Source of the DNA: a virus
IMG/VR virus record: IMGVR_UViG_3300009163_000097
Span: 1-35,390 of that record
Reading direction: 5' to 3' (one strand)
DNA: 35,390 nucleotides
Shown here: positions 7,050-13,564 of the stretch, piece after piece
How the letters are laid out: every line of letters starts with the position of its first letter
Position numbering within the stretch: the first letter of the stretch is position 1
Notes under the pieces: generated by a model
Told to the model about the DNA's origin: nothing
Database searches by the model: none
Seen by the model: the letters and a program-made list of their open reading frames with translations, nothing else
Program-made: the position numbers and the translations under genes

Positions 7050-7798
7050 TACTTGCTCCCTACAAAGCGGTCATCTTTATCTTTGTTGTGGGCTGTATGC
7101 TCCATCAGAATAAAGAGTTGGGTTCCAGCATGGGCAAGGTGGGGCAGCCCTGATTCTGGATCAGTGTCTTCACCTTGCCAGAAAGCAAAAAGATGCCGTA
7201 TGATGGAGCCATAGGTACGTGACCAAGCAACAGTCTCGCCTTGACGGTACGAGTTGGCAAAGTACTTCTTGGCACCAAAGCCAAACACATTGGCAACTTG
7301 CATCATTGGGTCTATTGGTAGCAGATCTACTCGCACCTTTGTTGCGTCAAACTTAGGTGCAAAGCCAGGTTGGATTGTGCCATCTGAGCTAGGTGCAATT
7401 GGGGATAGTGCAGGAACTCGGTCAATGATTTGTTCAAGTTCTGCTTCAGGGCCAATCCAACCTTTAGGTTTGACTAGGTCACGCTTGAAGCCACCACGCT
7501 TATCACCATTTTGGCCAACTTCTTTGGCCATGTTTGCCTTCATGACCTTCTCAAAGCCTTCAAGCAAAGGCAGCCCTTGTCTGTCAAGAGTGCCAACAGC
7601 AAACACGATCAGATCGAGAAGGGCGTCGTACTCATCGACCAATGTAGTTGCGGCGTTGTACTCATCAAGTTCCTCTTGCAAAGCTTTGACTCGAAAGGCT
7701 TTTTCATGAGGATCAAGATGCCAAGGCACGCCAATGCTTGATGTCAAACCAAATTTTTTGTGCATGGCCTTGACAAGGCCCATAATCCTGCTTTCCAT
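7049..7798 (-). CDS. MazG-like / dATP-dGTP-type diphosphohydrolase fusion
   Basis: A 249-residue protein with two parts. Residues 1-95 look like an all-alpha MazG-type NTP pyrophosphohydrolase: EELDEY (42-47) and DEYDALLD (55-62) supply the acidic metal-binding pairs. Residues 148-235 match the phage dATP/dGTP diphosphohydrolase-like domain (DUF5664 type): KFDATKVRVDLLP (149-161), GAKKYF (175-180), and RHLFAFWQGEDTDPESG (201-217). A GW/Pro-rich linker joins them. It probably trims unwanted dNTPs from the pool, as T4 dCTPase does beside its hydroxymethylase. It has a strong GAAGGAG ribosome site and heads the tightly overlapping cassette. Substrate preference is unknown. Confidence 0.72.
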   Translation of the reverse strand: MESRIMGLVKAMHKKFGLTSSIGVPWHLDPHEKAFRVKALQEELDEYNAATTLVDEYDALLDLIVFAVGTLDRQGLPLLEGFEKVMKANMAKEVGQNGDKRGGFKRDLVKPKGWIGPEAELEQIIDRVPALSPIAPSSDGTIQPGFAPKFDATKVRVDLLPIDPMMQVANVFGFGAKKYFANSYRQGETVAWSRTYGSIIRHLFAFWQGEDTDPESGLPHLAHAGTQLFILMEHTAHNKDKDDRFVGSK

Positions 7799-7823
7799 AA
7801 CTAACTCCTTCGTATTGATTAAA

Positions 7824-7838
7824 CGGGCTTTTCACCCG
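7824..7838 (-). other. Small leader hairpin before the MazG-fusion gene
   Basis: In the 72-base gap between the ssDNA-binding gene and the MazG-fusion gene the minus strand reads CGGGTGAAAAGCCCG followed by TTTAAT. This is a 4-bp GC stem plus a G-U pair. It could be a weak attenuator or an RNA-stabilising hairpin; the stem is too short for a confident terminator call. Confidence 0.3.
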
Positions 7839-7870
7839 ATCGACGCATTGACCTGCGCTAAGGTTTGTTT

Positions 7871-8395
7871 TTAGCCGAGCAAGTCGGCATCTTCTTTGGC
7901 AAAGTTGGCAAAGTCATCAGAAGCTTCAGTGCGACCACTAAAGGCCTCACCGTCTTTGACTTTCATGATGTTGTCCAAAGCAATCGACACGCCTTTGCCA
8001 CCAGTAGGATGCTCCCAAGCATAAGCTCGGATTGACGCCCTGTAGTAAGCACCGCTATAGATCTCATTGGCATCCATGATGGGTTTCAGAGAGGCATCAA
8101 CAATGCCTGGCTTGTTGTTTGACGTGGCTTGCACGCTGTAGCAGCCCGCAAACTCAGGCCTTTCTTCTTCATCACCATCTTTGACAGGCGACTTCATCTT
8201 TGGAGGGATTTTGCCCCATTTTGCTTTGGCTGTCTCATCAACCATTTTGTTGAGATCAGTCCAGAACGAACTCTTTTTAGGCAGTGGGATGGTGATTTGG
8301 TAACGAGGCTTTGCACCTTCAACGCCTTTAATGGCATGCGGTTCAAGTACGTGCACAAAAGATCCACGGAACTCAGGGGTAACAAGCTTTGACAT
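7871..8395 (-). CDS. ssDNA-binding protein, DUF2815 family
   Basis: A 174-residue protein matching the DUF2815 phage ssDNA-binding family. The N-terminus has TPEFRGSFVHVLEP, followed by YQITIPLPKKS, KWGKIPP, a DGD acidic turn, PGIVDASLKPI, YSGAYYRASIRAY, GVSIALDNIMKVKDGE and a terminal acidic GR...F segment. These are conserved in the family in this order, and the fold is OB-like as in T7 gp2.5. The acidic C-terminus (EDADLLG) is typical of SSBs that recruit partners. It probably coats ssDNA for the polymerase and SNF2 helicase of the same arm. An AAGG ribosome site sits in a CAATGTTTTAAGG leader that echoes the tail of the promoter repeats. Confidence 0.85.
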   Translation of the reverse strand: MSKLVTPEFRGSFVHVLEPHAIKGVEGAKPRYQITIPLPKKSSFWTDLNKMVDETAKAKWGKIPPKMKSPVKDGDEEERPEFAGCYSVQATSNNKPGIVDASLKPIMDANEIYSGAYYRASIRAYAWEHPTGGKGVSIALDNIMKVKDGEAFSGRTEASDDFANFAKEDADLLG

Positions 8396-8423
8396 TTTTA
8401 GTCCTTAAAACATTGATGAAAAT

Positions 8424-8460
8424 GGGAGTCTTTCCTCCCTGTCATTTGGTCGTTAGACCA
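8424..8460 (-). terminator. Weak terminator-like hairpins after the DUF932 gene
   Basis: On the minus strand TGGTC-TAAC-GACCA (8447-8460) overlaps the DUF932 stop codon. GGGAG-GAAAGA-CTCCC (8424-8439) follows and runs into ATTTTCATC. Two 5-bp stems ahead of a short U-run suggest partial termination or a processing site between the DUF932 and ssDNA-binding genes. The U-tract is weak, so read-through is expected. Confidence 0.4.
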
Positions 8461-9424
8461 CATCCATTAGCAACTCACGTGCTTTGTTCTTGAGAGTGTT
8501 GCCGTAACCAAACCATGCTGCATTCTGGTTAAGGCCATGATCAACGTGCTCAGTCACAGCATTGAGCAATCCCCAAGCTGTGCCTTCTGCTTCTGGCAGC
8601 TCATTGCCGATGGCTTGTCCATTGAACAAAGCCATGATAGACTGGAAAGCCTTTGTTTTTTCTACTGGCACAACTTCCATCTTTTTGATGCCATCAACAA
8701 ACTTAGTTGACATCGATGTAGGCAACAGCTTTTTAAGGAACTCAACCGCAAAGGTTGCATTGATTTGCTGTTTTGCAAGACGGCGTGAGTCGATCAAGAA
8801 CTTTTCAAAGCCATTCAAAGCAATGCCAAGATCTAGTGCTGTGTCTTTTGCGCTGAACTCTTTTGAATGATTGATACGGACCGTGTCACCAGACTCAGCT
8901 GAAGCATAACCGAGAGTGTTGCTGCACACAACACGGACTGAGGTAAATCGCGCCGTGGTTGCAAGAGTACCGTCATATGATGTTGCCAACAGGACATATG
9001 GTTTGACAACATCCTGGCCAATTATGGTAGCTCCATCATTGACTTTGGCCATTGCCCAGATACGCTTGCCACCTGAGAGTGCGCCTGCTGATTCCAGTTC
9101 AAAGTGATTGTTCTCGGCAAGCTTGGCAAAAAAGTCCAACACATCTGCTGGTTGAACGATGTTGTAGTCATTGCTGACAACACCGAGAGGGGCAAACGTG
9201 TCTGACCGATAGAGAACATCTTTGTTTGGGTACGCGGCAAACGAACCCTCGCTGTCTTGATACTGAACCGTTGAGCGGTTAACCGTGTGCGTCAAGCCTG
9301 CAGCTTTTGCCCACACGCCGATAGGCTGACCGGCTTCAAGAATCTGACCGAGACCATGCCATGCACCTTTTTTAGCAAGTGCAACGTTTGCTTGACCATT
9401 TGAGAAATCTAGTTCGTGTGCCAT
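8453..9424 (-). CDS. DUF932 / TIGR03299-type phage-plasmid protein
   Basis: A 323-residue protein of the DUF932 group widespread in phages and plasmids. It has the N-terminal AWHGLGQ, VLYRSDTFAPLGVVSNDYNIVQP and GKRIWAMAKV segments, then YVLLATSYDGTLATTARFTSVRVVC, which are family hallmarks. Its molecular function is not established; it is usually encoded near replication and recombination genes. I chose the ATG at 9424 (MAHELDF) over an in-frame ATG in the promoter repeat, because the earlier ATG overlaps the -10 box and would lie upstream of the likely transcription start. It is the first gene of the longest minus-strand block. Confidence 0.85.
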   Translation of the reverse strand: MAHELDFSNGQANVALAKKGAWHGLGQILEAGQPIGVWAKAAGLTHTVNRSTVQYQDSEGSFAAYPNKDVLYRSDTFAPLGVVSNDYNIVQPADVLDFFAKLAENNHFELESAGALSGGKRIWAMAKVNDGATIIGQDVVKPYVLLATSYDGTLATTARFTSVRVVCSNTLGYASAESGDTVRINHSKEFSAKDTALDLGIALNGFEKFLIDSRRLAKQQINATFAVEFLKKLLPTSMSTKFVDGIKKMEVVPVEKTKAFQSIMALFNGQAIGNELPEAEGTAWGLLNAVTEHVDHGLNQNAAWFGYGNTLKNKARELLMDVV

Positions 9425-9437
9425 TTTAGACCTTTTA

Positions 9438-9497
9438 ACATTGAGACGGCGACATTGCCGTGATTGCATTGTACAACACTTTTAGGCCTGTACACAA
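9438..9497 (-). promoter_or_regulatory. Promoter-leader repeat, copy 2
   Basis: Minus strand: TTGTGT (9492-9497), an 18-base spacer, TACAAT (9468-9473), then the leader hairpin ACGGC-AATGTC-GCCGT (9446-9461) and CAATGT. This copy lacks the inverted repeat present between the -35 and -10 of copies 3 and 4 (it has ACAGGCCT instead), which shows that the conserved core is AAAAGTGTTGTACAATGCA plus the hairpin. It abuts the stop codon of the nuclease gene and should drive the block from the DUF932 gene to the DNA polymerase. Confidence 0.75.
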
Positions 9498-10607
9498 CTA
9501 TTTTGAGCTTTTTGCAAAATCTTTTTTTGCGGACTGAGTCTTGTCCACGGATGACCGCTTGTCTTTCTCAGGAGCAATGGTTGGTTGGCCAACGTCTACC
9601 TTGATCAAGGCGCTCATGTCTAGGCTTTCAGCTTTAAGAGCAATCTCCATTTGAGCCACGCTAAGCAAGACTGACTTTGTATAGATCTGGTCATAGCCTT
9701 GTTTTTTCAACCATAACTCGGTTTTTGGCACGTCTTGCCATGACCTAGTCTTACGGCCTTCAACAACTTTCCAGCCAGGGATCAAGCCTCCGGTCAGTAA
9801 GATGTCTTTTGCTTTGGCTTCTACTGCTTCGACAAACGCGCTGAGCACCGACAACTTAGGCAACCATTCCTCTATAAGGTCCATTCCAACTGGCTTAGTC
9901 TTGAAGTCAATGGCTGCAGCCTCATTGGCTAAGCGGTTCATCTCTGGGCATTTGGCTTTTGCACGACACCATTTGCAGGCTTTCTCGCTAGCCACAAACT
10001 TGTTAGGTTCGTTTTGAATGGCTGCGTAAGAACGCTTTAGTTCTTCAGCAAATGCTAAGAGTTCCTTTAGTTCAATGGTCCAGCTGTCAATACTGTTCAT
10101 CGGTGGTTGAACGATAGTCATCATGATCGTGTCTACGTCGTACACAAGGCCGTATTTAAGGTAAGCACCCAATGCATAGCAGAGCAACTGCGTGTTGCCT
10201 TCAGCCTCTACGCGCACACCGCTGCCGGTTTTAAGATCAATGACACGCATCAATGAACCATCAATGACGATGGCGTCTGCGGTACCCCAGCAATCATTAA
10301 TGACTTCTGCAAGTGTGACCTTTTCTTCGTAAAACTTTTGGCCGTTGAGGGCTTGGATGTAGTTGACATAGACTTGAACAAGCTCAGCCATTTCATGCGT
10401 GATGATGTGGCCATTGATCGTCTTGCCAACAAACATGGTTGGTTCAAGGCCTTTAGTCAGACAAAGGTCAGACACTGTGTGCATTGCAGTGCCTTTCTCT
10501 GCATAGATGCTTGAGTCGCCACCTTTGATGTCAGGTTCCAGATGGACGCTGCCTGGGCAAGTCATCCATCTAGAGCTAGCACTCGGTGAGAGCTTAGCGT
10601 GCTTCAT
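9498..10607 (-). CDS. RecB/Cas4-like PD-(D/E)XK nuclease, DUF2800
   Basis: A 369-residue protein. LSPSASSRWMTCPGS (6-20) is the N-terminal signature with the first cysteine of an iron-sulfur-type cluster. KGTAMH (38-43) gives the motif I histidine; GTADAIV (108-114) gives D111; VIDLKTGSG (122-130) gives D124 and K126; and a QLLCY segment (140-144) gives the QxxxY motif. A CKWCRAKAKC cluster further on supplies the other cysteines. This is the AddB/Cas4-like DUF2800 architecture. It probably processes DNA ends during recombination-dependent replication. I chose MKHAKLSPS (10607) as the start because it overlaps the helicase end by 14 bases and begins at the conserved domain; the longer form would run antiparallel to nothing useful. 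Confidence 0.83.
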   Translation of the reverse strand: MKHAKLSPSASSRWMTCPGSVHLEPDIKGGDSSIYAEKGTAMHTVSDLCLTKGLEPTMFVGKTINGHIITHEMAELVQVYVNYIQALNGQKFYEEKVTLAEVINDCWGTADAIVIDGSLMRVIDLKTGSGVRVEAEGNTQLLCYALGAYLKYGLVYDVDTIMMTIVQPPMNSIDSWTIELKELLAFAEELKRSYAAIQNEPNKFVASEKACKWCRAKAKCPEMNRLANEAAAIDFKTKPVGMDLIEEWLPKLSVLSAFVEAVEAKAKDILLTGGLIPGWKVVEGRKTRSWQDVPKTELWLKKQGYDQIYTKSVLLSVAQMEIALKAESLDMSALIKVDVGQPTIAPEKDKRSSVDKTQSAKKDFAKSSK

Positions 10608-12135
10608 TGACCAATTCCATAGTTTGTTGGAATTGCTCTTCACCGATCTCGCTGACCTTTTTGACTCCAAGTTCAGCCAGGATGGCAAGAGCTTGTTCAC
10701 GCTTGCCTGCGCCAATCAGTTTGGCCATTGCTTGGCGAATGTGGTCAAGCGTAAGTGGCTCAATCTCCACTTGTTTGGCTGGCTTTTTAGGGGTTGACAC
10801 CTCTTGCTCAACAGCCTTAGGTTCCTCTTGTTCAACGGCCTTGGGTGTTGGTGCCTCTTCAGCCAAATCAAACAATTCGGCCAACTCACGCAGCTTGGCT
10901 GCAATCAATTTTTCATTCATGTCCGTAGACTCCTTAATGACACTATCAATGACATCCATCTTGGTCAATATCTTGTGTAAGATAATTTCATCGATGGACC
11001 CGGTTATCGTCAACAAGTCAATAGTGACATTGTCTTGTTGACCGATTCTGTGGCAGCGGTCTGCTGCCTGTTGAAGGTCTGAGGGAGACCATGGTGCTTC
11101 AACAAATACGACATGGCTTGCTGCTGTCAGGGTCAGACCTACTCCAGCAGCTTTGATGTTGCCTACAAAGACCCTGCACTTGGCGTTGTTTTGAAATGTT
11201 TGAACTGCAGCATGCCTGTCTTCATTCTTGACTGCGCCGGTAACCATGACCGGTTCATAGTCCTTAAAGGCGGTCATGAGCCCGTCAATGATGTGAGTGT
11301 GATGAGCAAAGACTACAACCTTGTCTGTCTGTTCAAGACAGTCTTTGATGTAGCTTATAGATTGGTCTAGCTTGCGCTCTGCATTGAGGCGTCTGATGTC
11401 ACTGATGGCTTCAAACGGAATCGAATCAGGCTTGTCAATCTCGTCAGCTGTAAATTGCTTCTCGCGCTTGTCAACTGGCAAATCAAGGGCAATGACTCGA
11501 TAGGTTTTTGATGGCAAGTCAATGCACTCAGCTTTTGTCATCCGCAGCATGAACGGTTCTAACACTTTAATCAGTTCACTTTTACGGCTTGAACCGCTGA
11601 AGTCGTAGGTGTCCCAGGGTGTTTTCCATCCTGCACAGAACCTCATACCAAACTCAAAGTAACCTAGCTTTGTGGCTCCAATCGAATAGAGTAAAGTCCA
11701 CAGCTCGATAGGTCGATTGACTATAGGTGTGCCTGTCAACAGGCTGACATTGGTTGTGGTCTTGATCAGACTCATTAACAGCTTTGTACGCTTGGCTTTG
11801 TAGTTCTTGATGTAGTGAGCTTCATCCACTATCAAAGTGACCGGTTTAGGTAGGTCAAGCTTGCCTAGTATGTCGTAGTTGACAATGGTGACGTCAAGGC
11901 CTTTGATTGGATCCTTGGGGCTGCGAACAACCTGCACGCTAAGTTCAGGCCGCCACATCTTGAGCTCGGCTTGCCAGTTGAGTTTGAGTGATGCAGGACA
12001 CACGACCAATGCAGGCACAGACAAGTCTAGGCTAGACACACCTGTCTTGCCTAGACCCATGTCAAGCGCAAGAATAGCCTTAGGTCGTTGACCTAGCCAC
12101 TTGACGGCTTGGACTTGATGAGGGTACAGGTTCAT
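10594..12135 (-). CDS. SNF2-family helicase/translocase
   Basis: A 513-residue SF2 ATPase of the SNF2 type (SMARCAL1-like single-unit phage helicases). Walker A is DMGLGKT (25-31), Walker B DEAH (104-107), motif III LTGTP (133-137) and motif VI QQAADRCHRIGQ (355-366). A C-terminal tail from about 425 has a short repeat (PKAVEQEEPKAVEQE) as linker and then a small helical domain (461-510, LGVKKVSEIGEEQF) that I have seen only as a general phage appendage. The ATG at 12135 is used because it overlaps the membrane-peptide stop; a TTG at 12156 is less likely. It probably remodels forks or anneals strands during phage replication. Confidence 0.88.
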   Translation of the reverse strand: MNLYPHQVQAVKWLGQRPKAILALDMGLGKTGVSSLDLSVPALVVCPASLKLNWQAELKMWRPELSVQVVRSPKDPIKGLDVTIVNYDILGKLDLPKPVTLIVDEAHYIKNYKAKRTKLLMSLIKTTTNVSLLTGTPIVNRPIELWTLLYSIGATKLGYFEFGMRFCAGWKTPWDTYDFSGSSRKSELIKVLEPFMLRMTKAECIDLPSKTYRVIALDLPVDKREKQFTADEIDKPDSIPFEAISDIRRLNAERKLDQSISYIKDCLEQTDKVVVFAHHTHIIDGLMTAFKDYEPVMVTGAVKNEDRHAAVQTFQNNAKCRVFVGNIKAAGVGLTLTAASHVVFVEAPWSPSDLQQAADRCHRIGQQDNVTIDLLTITGSIDEIILHKILTKMDVIDSVIKESTDMNEKLIAAKLRELAELFDLAEEAPTPKAVEQEEPKAVEQEVSTPKKPAKQVEIEPLTLDHIRQAMAKLIGAGKREQALAILAELGVKKVSEIGEEQFQQTMELVNEAR

Positions 12136-12245
12136 TTGGCAATGGCCCAATACCAAATGCGACTGATGAGCACACTTGCTGCCATGCCTAATAAAAGGAA
12201 TGGCACTAAGATTGCCATAACAAAGAGTGCCAAGAAGACTTTCAT
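12132..12245 (-). CDS. Tiny single-pass membrane protein, 37 aa
   Basis: A 37-residue peptide, MKVFLALFVMAILVPF onward, hydrophobic through residue 27 and ending RIWYWAIAK. It is a single membrane segment with an aromatic belt and basic end. Both ends overlap neighbours by four bases (ATGA at 12242-12245 and at 12132-12135), so it is embedded between two genes of an operon and is almost certainly translated by coupling. Function unknown. Confidence 0.6.
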   Translation of the reverse strand: MKVFLALFVMAILVPFLLLGMAASVLISRIWYWAIAK

Positions 12246-12403
12246 TTGATCAAGTCCAGACATTCTTTTGCACACTGCTTGAGCTCACGAGTCGAGCTGC
12301 TGCCAAATGAAATGCCTGTTTCCATCATCTTGTATTGCACATCAAGTGCAAGCTCAAGACTGATGTTGAGCCACTTCATGATGTCTCTAGTAAGGGCGTT
12401 CAT
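12242..12403 (-). CDS. Small hypothetical protein, 53 aa
   Basis: A 53-residue protein, MNALTRDIMKWLNISLE onward, predicted all-helical, with two cysteines in CAKEC near the C-terminus. GGAG lies six bases before the ATG, and both ends form ATGA overlaps with neighbours. A longer reading of the same frame reaches 12673, but that part lies antiframe to the upstream small gene and the promoter repeat and has a shadow-like composition, so I used the short start. Function unknown. Confidence 0.6.
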   Translation of the reverse strand: MNALTRDIMKWLNISLELALDVQYKMMETGISFGSSSTRELKQCAKECLDLIK

Positions 12404-12603
12404 GCAAGCTCCAAGGCAGTTTGCTTGACTTCGATCTTGTAGCCGAGGGCTTGAGCAAGCTTGAGTGTGTCGCGGCTCAAAGTATGTTGCCGTGCAATGT
12501 CGGCAAAGATTTGAGCAACAGAGTTGGCAGGATAGATCATCTCTTTTCCATAGACATTTTTGATGGTGACGATGAGTGGGTTGTTGGCTGTGAGGACGGT
12601 CAT
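12400..12603 (-). CDS. Small hypothetical protein, 67 aa
   Basis: A 67-residue protein, MTVLTANNPLIVTIKNVYGK onward. The first half looks beta-rich (IVTIKNVYGKEMIYPAN) and the second half helical (RDTLKLAQALGYKIEVK), resembling a small DNA-binding or toxin-antitoxin-sized fold but without a motif I can name. It is the first gene after promoter repeat copy 3 and leads the block containing the SNF2 helicase and the nuclease. The ribosome site is weak (GAAAG), unlike its neighbours. Confidence 0.55.
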   Translation of the reverse strand: MTVLTANNPLIVTIKNVYGKEMIYPANSVAQIFADIARQHTLSRDTLKLAQALGYKIEVKQTALELA

Positions 12604-12615
12604 GATAGGCTTTCG

Positions 12616-12675
12616 ACATTGAGACGGCGAGACTGCCGTGAGTGCATTGTACAACACTTTTTGAGTGTTGCACAA
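12616..12675 (-). promoter_or_regulatory. Promoter-leader repeat, copy 3
   Basis: Minus strand: TTGTGC (12670-12675), an 18-base spacer, TACAAT (12646-12651). The leader hairpin is ACGGC-AGTCTC-GCCGT, then CAATGT. Between and across the promoter boxes is a 12-base inverted repeat, TTGTGCAACACT / AGTGTTGTACAA around CAAAA, with one mismatch, which would make a good operator. A second TTGCAA element lies just upstream. It drives the 12603-to-9498 block. Confidence 0.75.
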
Positions 12676-12691
12676 CTATTTTGCAACTATT

Positions 12692-13084
12692 TTACTGCTT
12701 GGCCCAGTAGCCATAGACCATTTTGTGGGTGCAGTCCCAGGTGTCGTTTGCCACACTGTCAATCACTGCTACAAGATGATGGGCTTGCTTGGCAATCACA
12801 CTGCCTTTTGGCATATCACTGCAGCGAGCCTTACGGCCTATAAACTGAGGGGCCTTGTGCCATGCCCACCCATAACGCTTGAGCACTACTGTGTAAATGT
12901 CTTTCATGATGCCATTGCGTGCTGACCTTGAACGACCGTTGTCACAGTTTGCTTGTGATAGTTCCTTGTACACGGCTTTGTAGTCAAGCTGCAAAGCTAT
13001 TGCCATTGCCCGAGCTCCGCAGTCACCTGCTGTGCCCTTGAAGCCTGCAGCTTGACGGCCGCCGTCATTGAATTTATATTCCAT
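12692..13084 (-). CDS. Papain-like cysteine-peptidase-fold protein
   Basis: A 130-residue protein. GDCGARAMAIAL (20-31) places a conserved Cys (C22) at the start of a helix, and HHLVAVIDS (102-110) gives a His (H103) on a strand. An Asp/Asn-rich turn (VANDTWD, 111-117) could complete a triad. This Cys-helix/His-strand pattern is that of minimal papain-like folds found in phage early regions, often annotated as putative cysteine proteases. Activity is inferred only. It is a single-gene block behind promoter repeat copy 4, with a good AAAGGA ribosome site, and is the first gene expressed after the repressor. Confidence 0.55.
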   Translation of the reverse strand: MEYKFNDGGRQAAGFKGTAGDCGARAMAIALQLDYKAVYKELSQANCDNGRSRSARNGIMKDIYTVVLKRYGWAWHKAPQFIGRKARCSDMPKGSVIAKQAHHLVAVIDSVANDTWDCTHKMVYGYWAKQ

Positions 13085-13098
13085 GATGATCCTTTACA

Positions 13099-13158
13099 AC
13101 ATTGAGACGGCGAGGTTGCCGTGATTGCATTGTACAACACTTTTTGAGTGTTGCACAA
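13099..13158 (-). promoter_or_regulatory. Promoter-leader repeat, copy 4
   Basis: Minus strand: TTGTGC (13153-13158), an 18-base spacer, TACAAT (13129-13134). The leader hairpin is ACGGC-AACCTC-GCCGT, then CAATGT. The promoter half matches copy 3, including the 12-base inverted repeat around CAAAA, while the hairpin loop differs in three bases with an intact stem. It lies immediately after the repressor stop codon and serves the papain-like gene. Confidence 0.75.
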
Positions 13159-13169
13159 CTATTTTGCAA

Positions 13170-13427
13170 CTATTTGCGTTTATACATAGGGGTCCAGTCC
13201 TTGATGTCTGGTCTGAGCTGCTCTTTTGTGAATGGTATGGCCTTCATCGAGCCAAATTTTCTGGCCGCAACACGGCCGATCTGTCCTCGTGTGAACCAGT
13301 AGGAAACGGTGTTCCGGCTCATCTTTGCTTGCCGAGCCATCTCAGCCTTTGTACCCATGTGGACTAGGAGGAGGTCTAGGGCCTCTTGACAATCGGCTTT
13401 AAAAGGTTTGGGTTTTTTTTCAATCAT
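13170..13427 (-). CDS. YdaS/Cro-like transcriptional repressor
   Basis: An 85-residue DNA-binding protein. TKAEMARQAKMSRNTVSYWF (26-45) is a helix-turn-helix, followed by RGQIGRVAARKFGSMKAIPF and TKEQLRPDI. This is the order seen in Cro/YdaS antitoxin-like repressors, which end with a T-x-E-x-LRPD motif. It is divergent from the replication genes and sits next to four operator-like half-sites, the position of a phage immunity or early-control repressor. No ribosome site precedes the ATG; a TACAAT box ends five bases upstream, so the mRNA may be leaderless, as for lambda cI from PRM. Confidence 0.82.
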   Translation of the reverse strand: MIEKKPKPFKADCQEALDLLLVHMGTKAEMARQAKMSRNTVSYWFTRGQIGRVAARKFGSMKAIPFTKEQLRPDIKDWTPMYKRK

Positions 13428-13463
13428 GATGTATTGTACATCAGTTTTTTGATGTATGATGTC
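13427..13463. promoter_or_regulatory. Operator array and divergent promoters
   Basis: Four copies of TGATGT(A/C) are packed in 37 bases: at 13427-13433, inverted as TACATCA at 13437-13443, direct at 13450-13456, and TGATGTC at 13457-13463. The central pair makes the palindrome TACATCA-GTTTTT-TGATGTA. On the minus strand TACAAT (13433-13438) is placed to start the repressor mRNA at or next to its ATG. On the plus strand TTGTAC (13434-13439) and TATGAT (13455-13460) are a possible but short-spaced (15 bp) rightward promoter. Repressor bound here would cover both. Confidence 0.65.
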
Positions 13464-13499
13464 AATGGGCTTGGGACGAATTAGCTACTCGACCGACAA

Positions 13500-13550
13500 G
13501 GATGCTTTCCCCTTTCACAGCATCCGCCCAACCTACACTTGTGAATGGGC
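13500..13550 (+). other. Structured 5' leader of the rightward early transcript
   Basis: This 100-base gap before the first rightward gene contains a perfect 7-bp hairpin, GGATGCT (13500-13506) with AGCATCC (13519-13525). Next to it GCCCA (13526-13530) can pair with TGGGC at 13546-13550 or with TGGGC at 13466-13470, so two foldings compete. It could be an attenuator or simply a stable leader. Confidence 0.4.
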
Positions 13551-13564
13551 ATTGAAAGAAAAAC

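Noticed and set aside
9424-9469. N-terminal extension of the DUF932 protein reading through the promoter repeat (a peptide beginning MQSRQCRRLNV)
   Set aside because: Similar peptides can be read from all four repeat copies, but the variable residue is Ser, Cys or Pro and the ATG overlaps the -10 box. The conservation is of DNA/RNA structure, not peptide.
12242-12673. 143-aa version of the 53-aa small gene
   Set aside because: The extension crosses the promoter repeat and another gene; the 53-codon form has its own GGAG site and ATGA overlaps.
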